Assembly: GCF_029892045.1 (NCBI RefSeq)
Contig: NZ_CP120368.1
Location: 1,362,001 to 1,426,000 of the forward strand
DNA: 64,000 bases
Direction of reading: 5' to 3'
Source of the DNA: Sinorhizobium numidicum
GTDB lineage: Bacteria > Pseudomonadota > Alphaproteobacteria > Rhizobiales > Rhizobiaceae
Both the position numbers and the translations under genes were made by a program. Positions 63,819-64,000 of the stretch are shown in pieces. How positions within the stretch are numbered: position 1 is the first letter of the stretch; each line of letters opens with the position of its first letter. The notes beneath the pieces are model-generated. The model searched no databases, was not told the DNA's origin, and worked only from the letters and a program-made list of their open reading frames with translations.

Positions 63819-64000
63819 GTCTGTTTCCCTTCAGAATTAATTAATACGCAACTTCAGGTCATGCTCGCATGTCGCTGATTGCGCTGGCTTTCACGTTTCC
63901 GGAACACCGACGTGCCGTCAGCTCGGCGGATCTCTGTCTCTGCTCTTCGAAGAGGGTCGAGTCATGCGCTCCTGGTGCACGCAATTAAGTCTTGCGCAAA
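63819..64000. other. end of window after tRNA-Gly
   Basis: No gene recognised in the last 180 bases. It contains an AT-rich palindromic GAATTAATTAAT near 63836, followed by ordinary sequence; the next gene is outside the window. Confidence 0.4.

Overview
The window is a 64 kb piece of core chromosome from an alphaproteobacterium of the Rhizobiales, most likely Sinorhizobium/Ensifer (S. meliloti or S. medicae group). This rests on high GC with strong third-position GC, rhizobial protein signatures (DivK/PleD, a short ProS without the editing insertion, PyrB paired with a degenerate dihydroorotase, an NDUFA12 homologue, RNase J plus RNase E), rhizobial intergenic mosaic repeats, GAAC-N7-GAAC LexA boxes, and an sRNA upstream of proS that matches the alpha-r9 (Smr9C) family in place and size. 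Almost every gene is housekeeping; there is no phage, integron, IS element or CRISPR array.

Layout. 1-9.8 kb, all forward: the end of the complex I operon (nuoM partial, nuoN), birA, RNase J, methylmalonyl-CoA epimerase, a DUF1467 membrane protein, an sRNA on the opposite strand, then proS-lolC-lolD. 9.8-18.5 kb is a DNA-damage neighbourhood: a DUF5680 gene, an unannotated 28-codon membrane peptide in front of dnaE, and dinB, each preceded by LexA half-sites; an L,D-transpeptidase and a GNAT enzyme lie among them. 18.5-21.5 kb: cell-cycle signalling (divK-pleD), a structured RNA candidate and rpmG. 21.5-33.3 kb, all reverse: MFS transporter, NUDIX, DUF983, rnr, topA, dprA, plsY, pyrC-like, pyrB, several overlapping by 1-4 bases as in a long operon. 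33.4-44.3 kb, mixed: aidB, an AEC transporter, small membrane proteins, ruvX, gatC-gatA, yjhX-like toxin gene, gatB, two GNAT genes (one frameshifted), NDUFA12, DUF2155. 44.3-48.1 kb, reverse: aat, accC, accB, aroQ, a DsbA-like protein. 48.5-58.6 kb: aminotransferase, rne, amiC, mrcA and prfB with its programmed frameshift. 58.7-64 kb: a secreted protein, nadK, tRNA-Thr, a LysR/azoR divergent pair, a small secreted protein, rlmB, tRNA-Tyr and tRNA-Gly.

Functional links: accB-accC carry the biotin that BirA attaches; gatCAB amidates mischarged tRNAs; rne, rnj and rnr are three of the main RNases; mrcA, amiC and the L,D-transpeptidase build and trim the wall; dnaE, dinB, topA, dprA, ruvX and aidB concern DNA. 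The best lead is the tandem LexA operator with three half-sites spaced exactly 11 bases apart, directly ahead of a 28-residue hydrophobic peptide with a good ribosome binding site. It resembles in size, membrane character and control the SOS-induced division inhibitor SidA of Caulobacter. Second leads are the structured RNA between pleD and rpmG and the LexA-linked DUF5680 gene.
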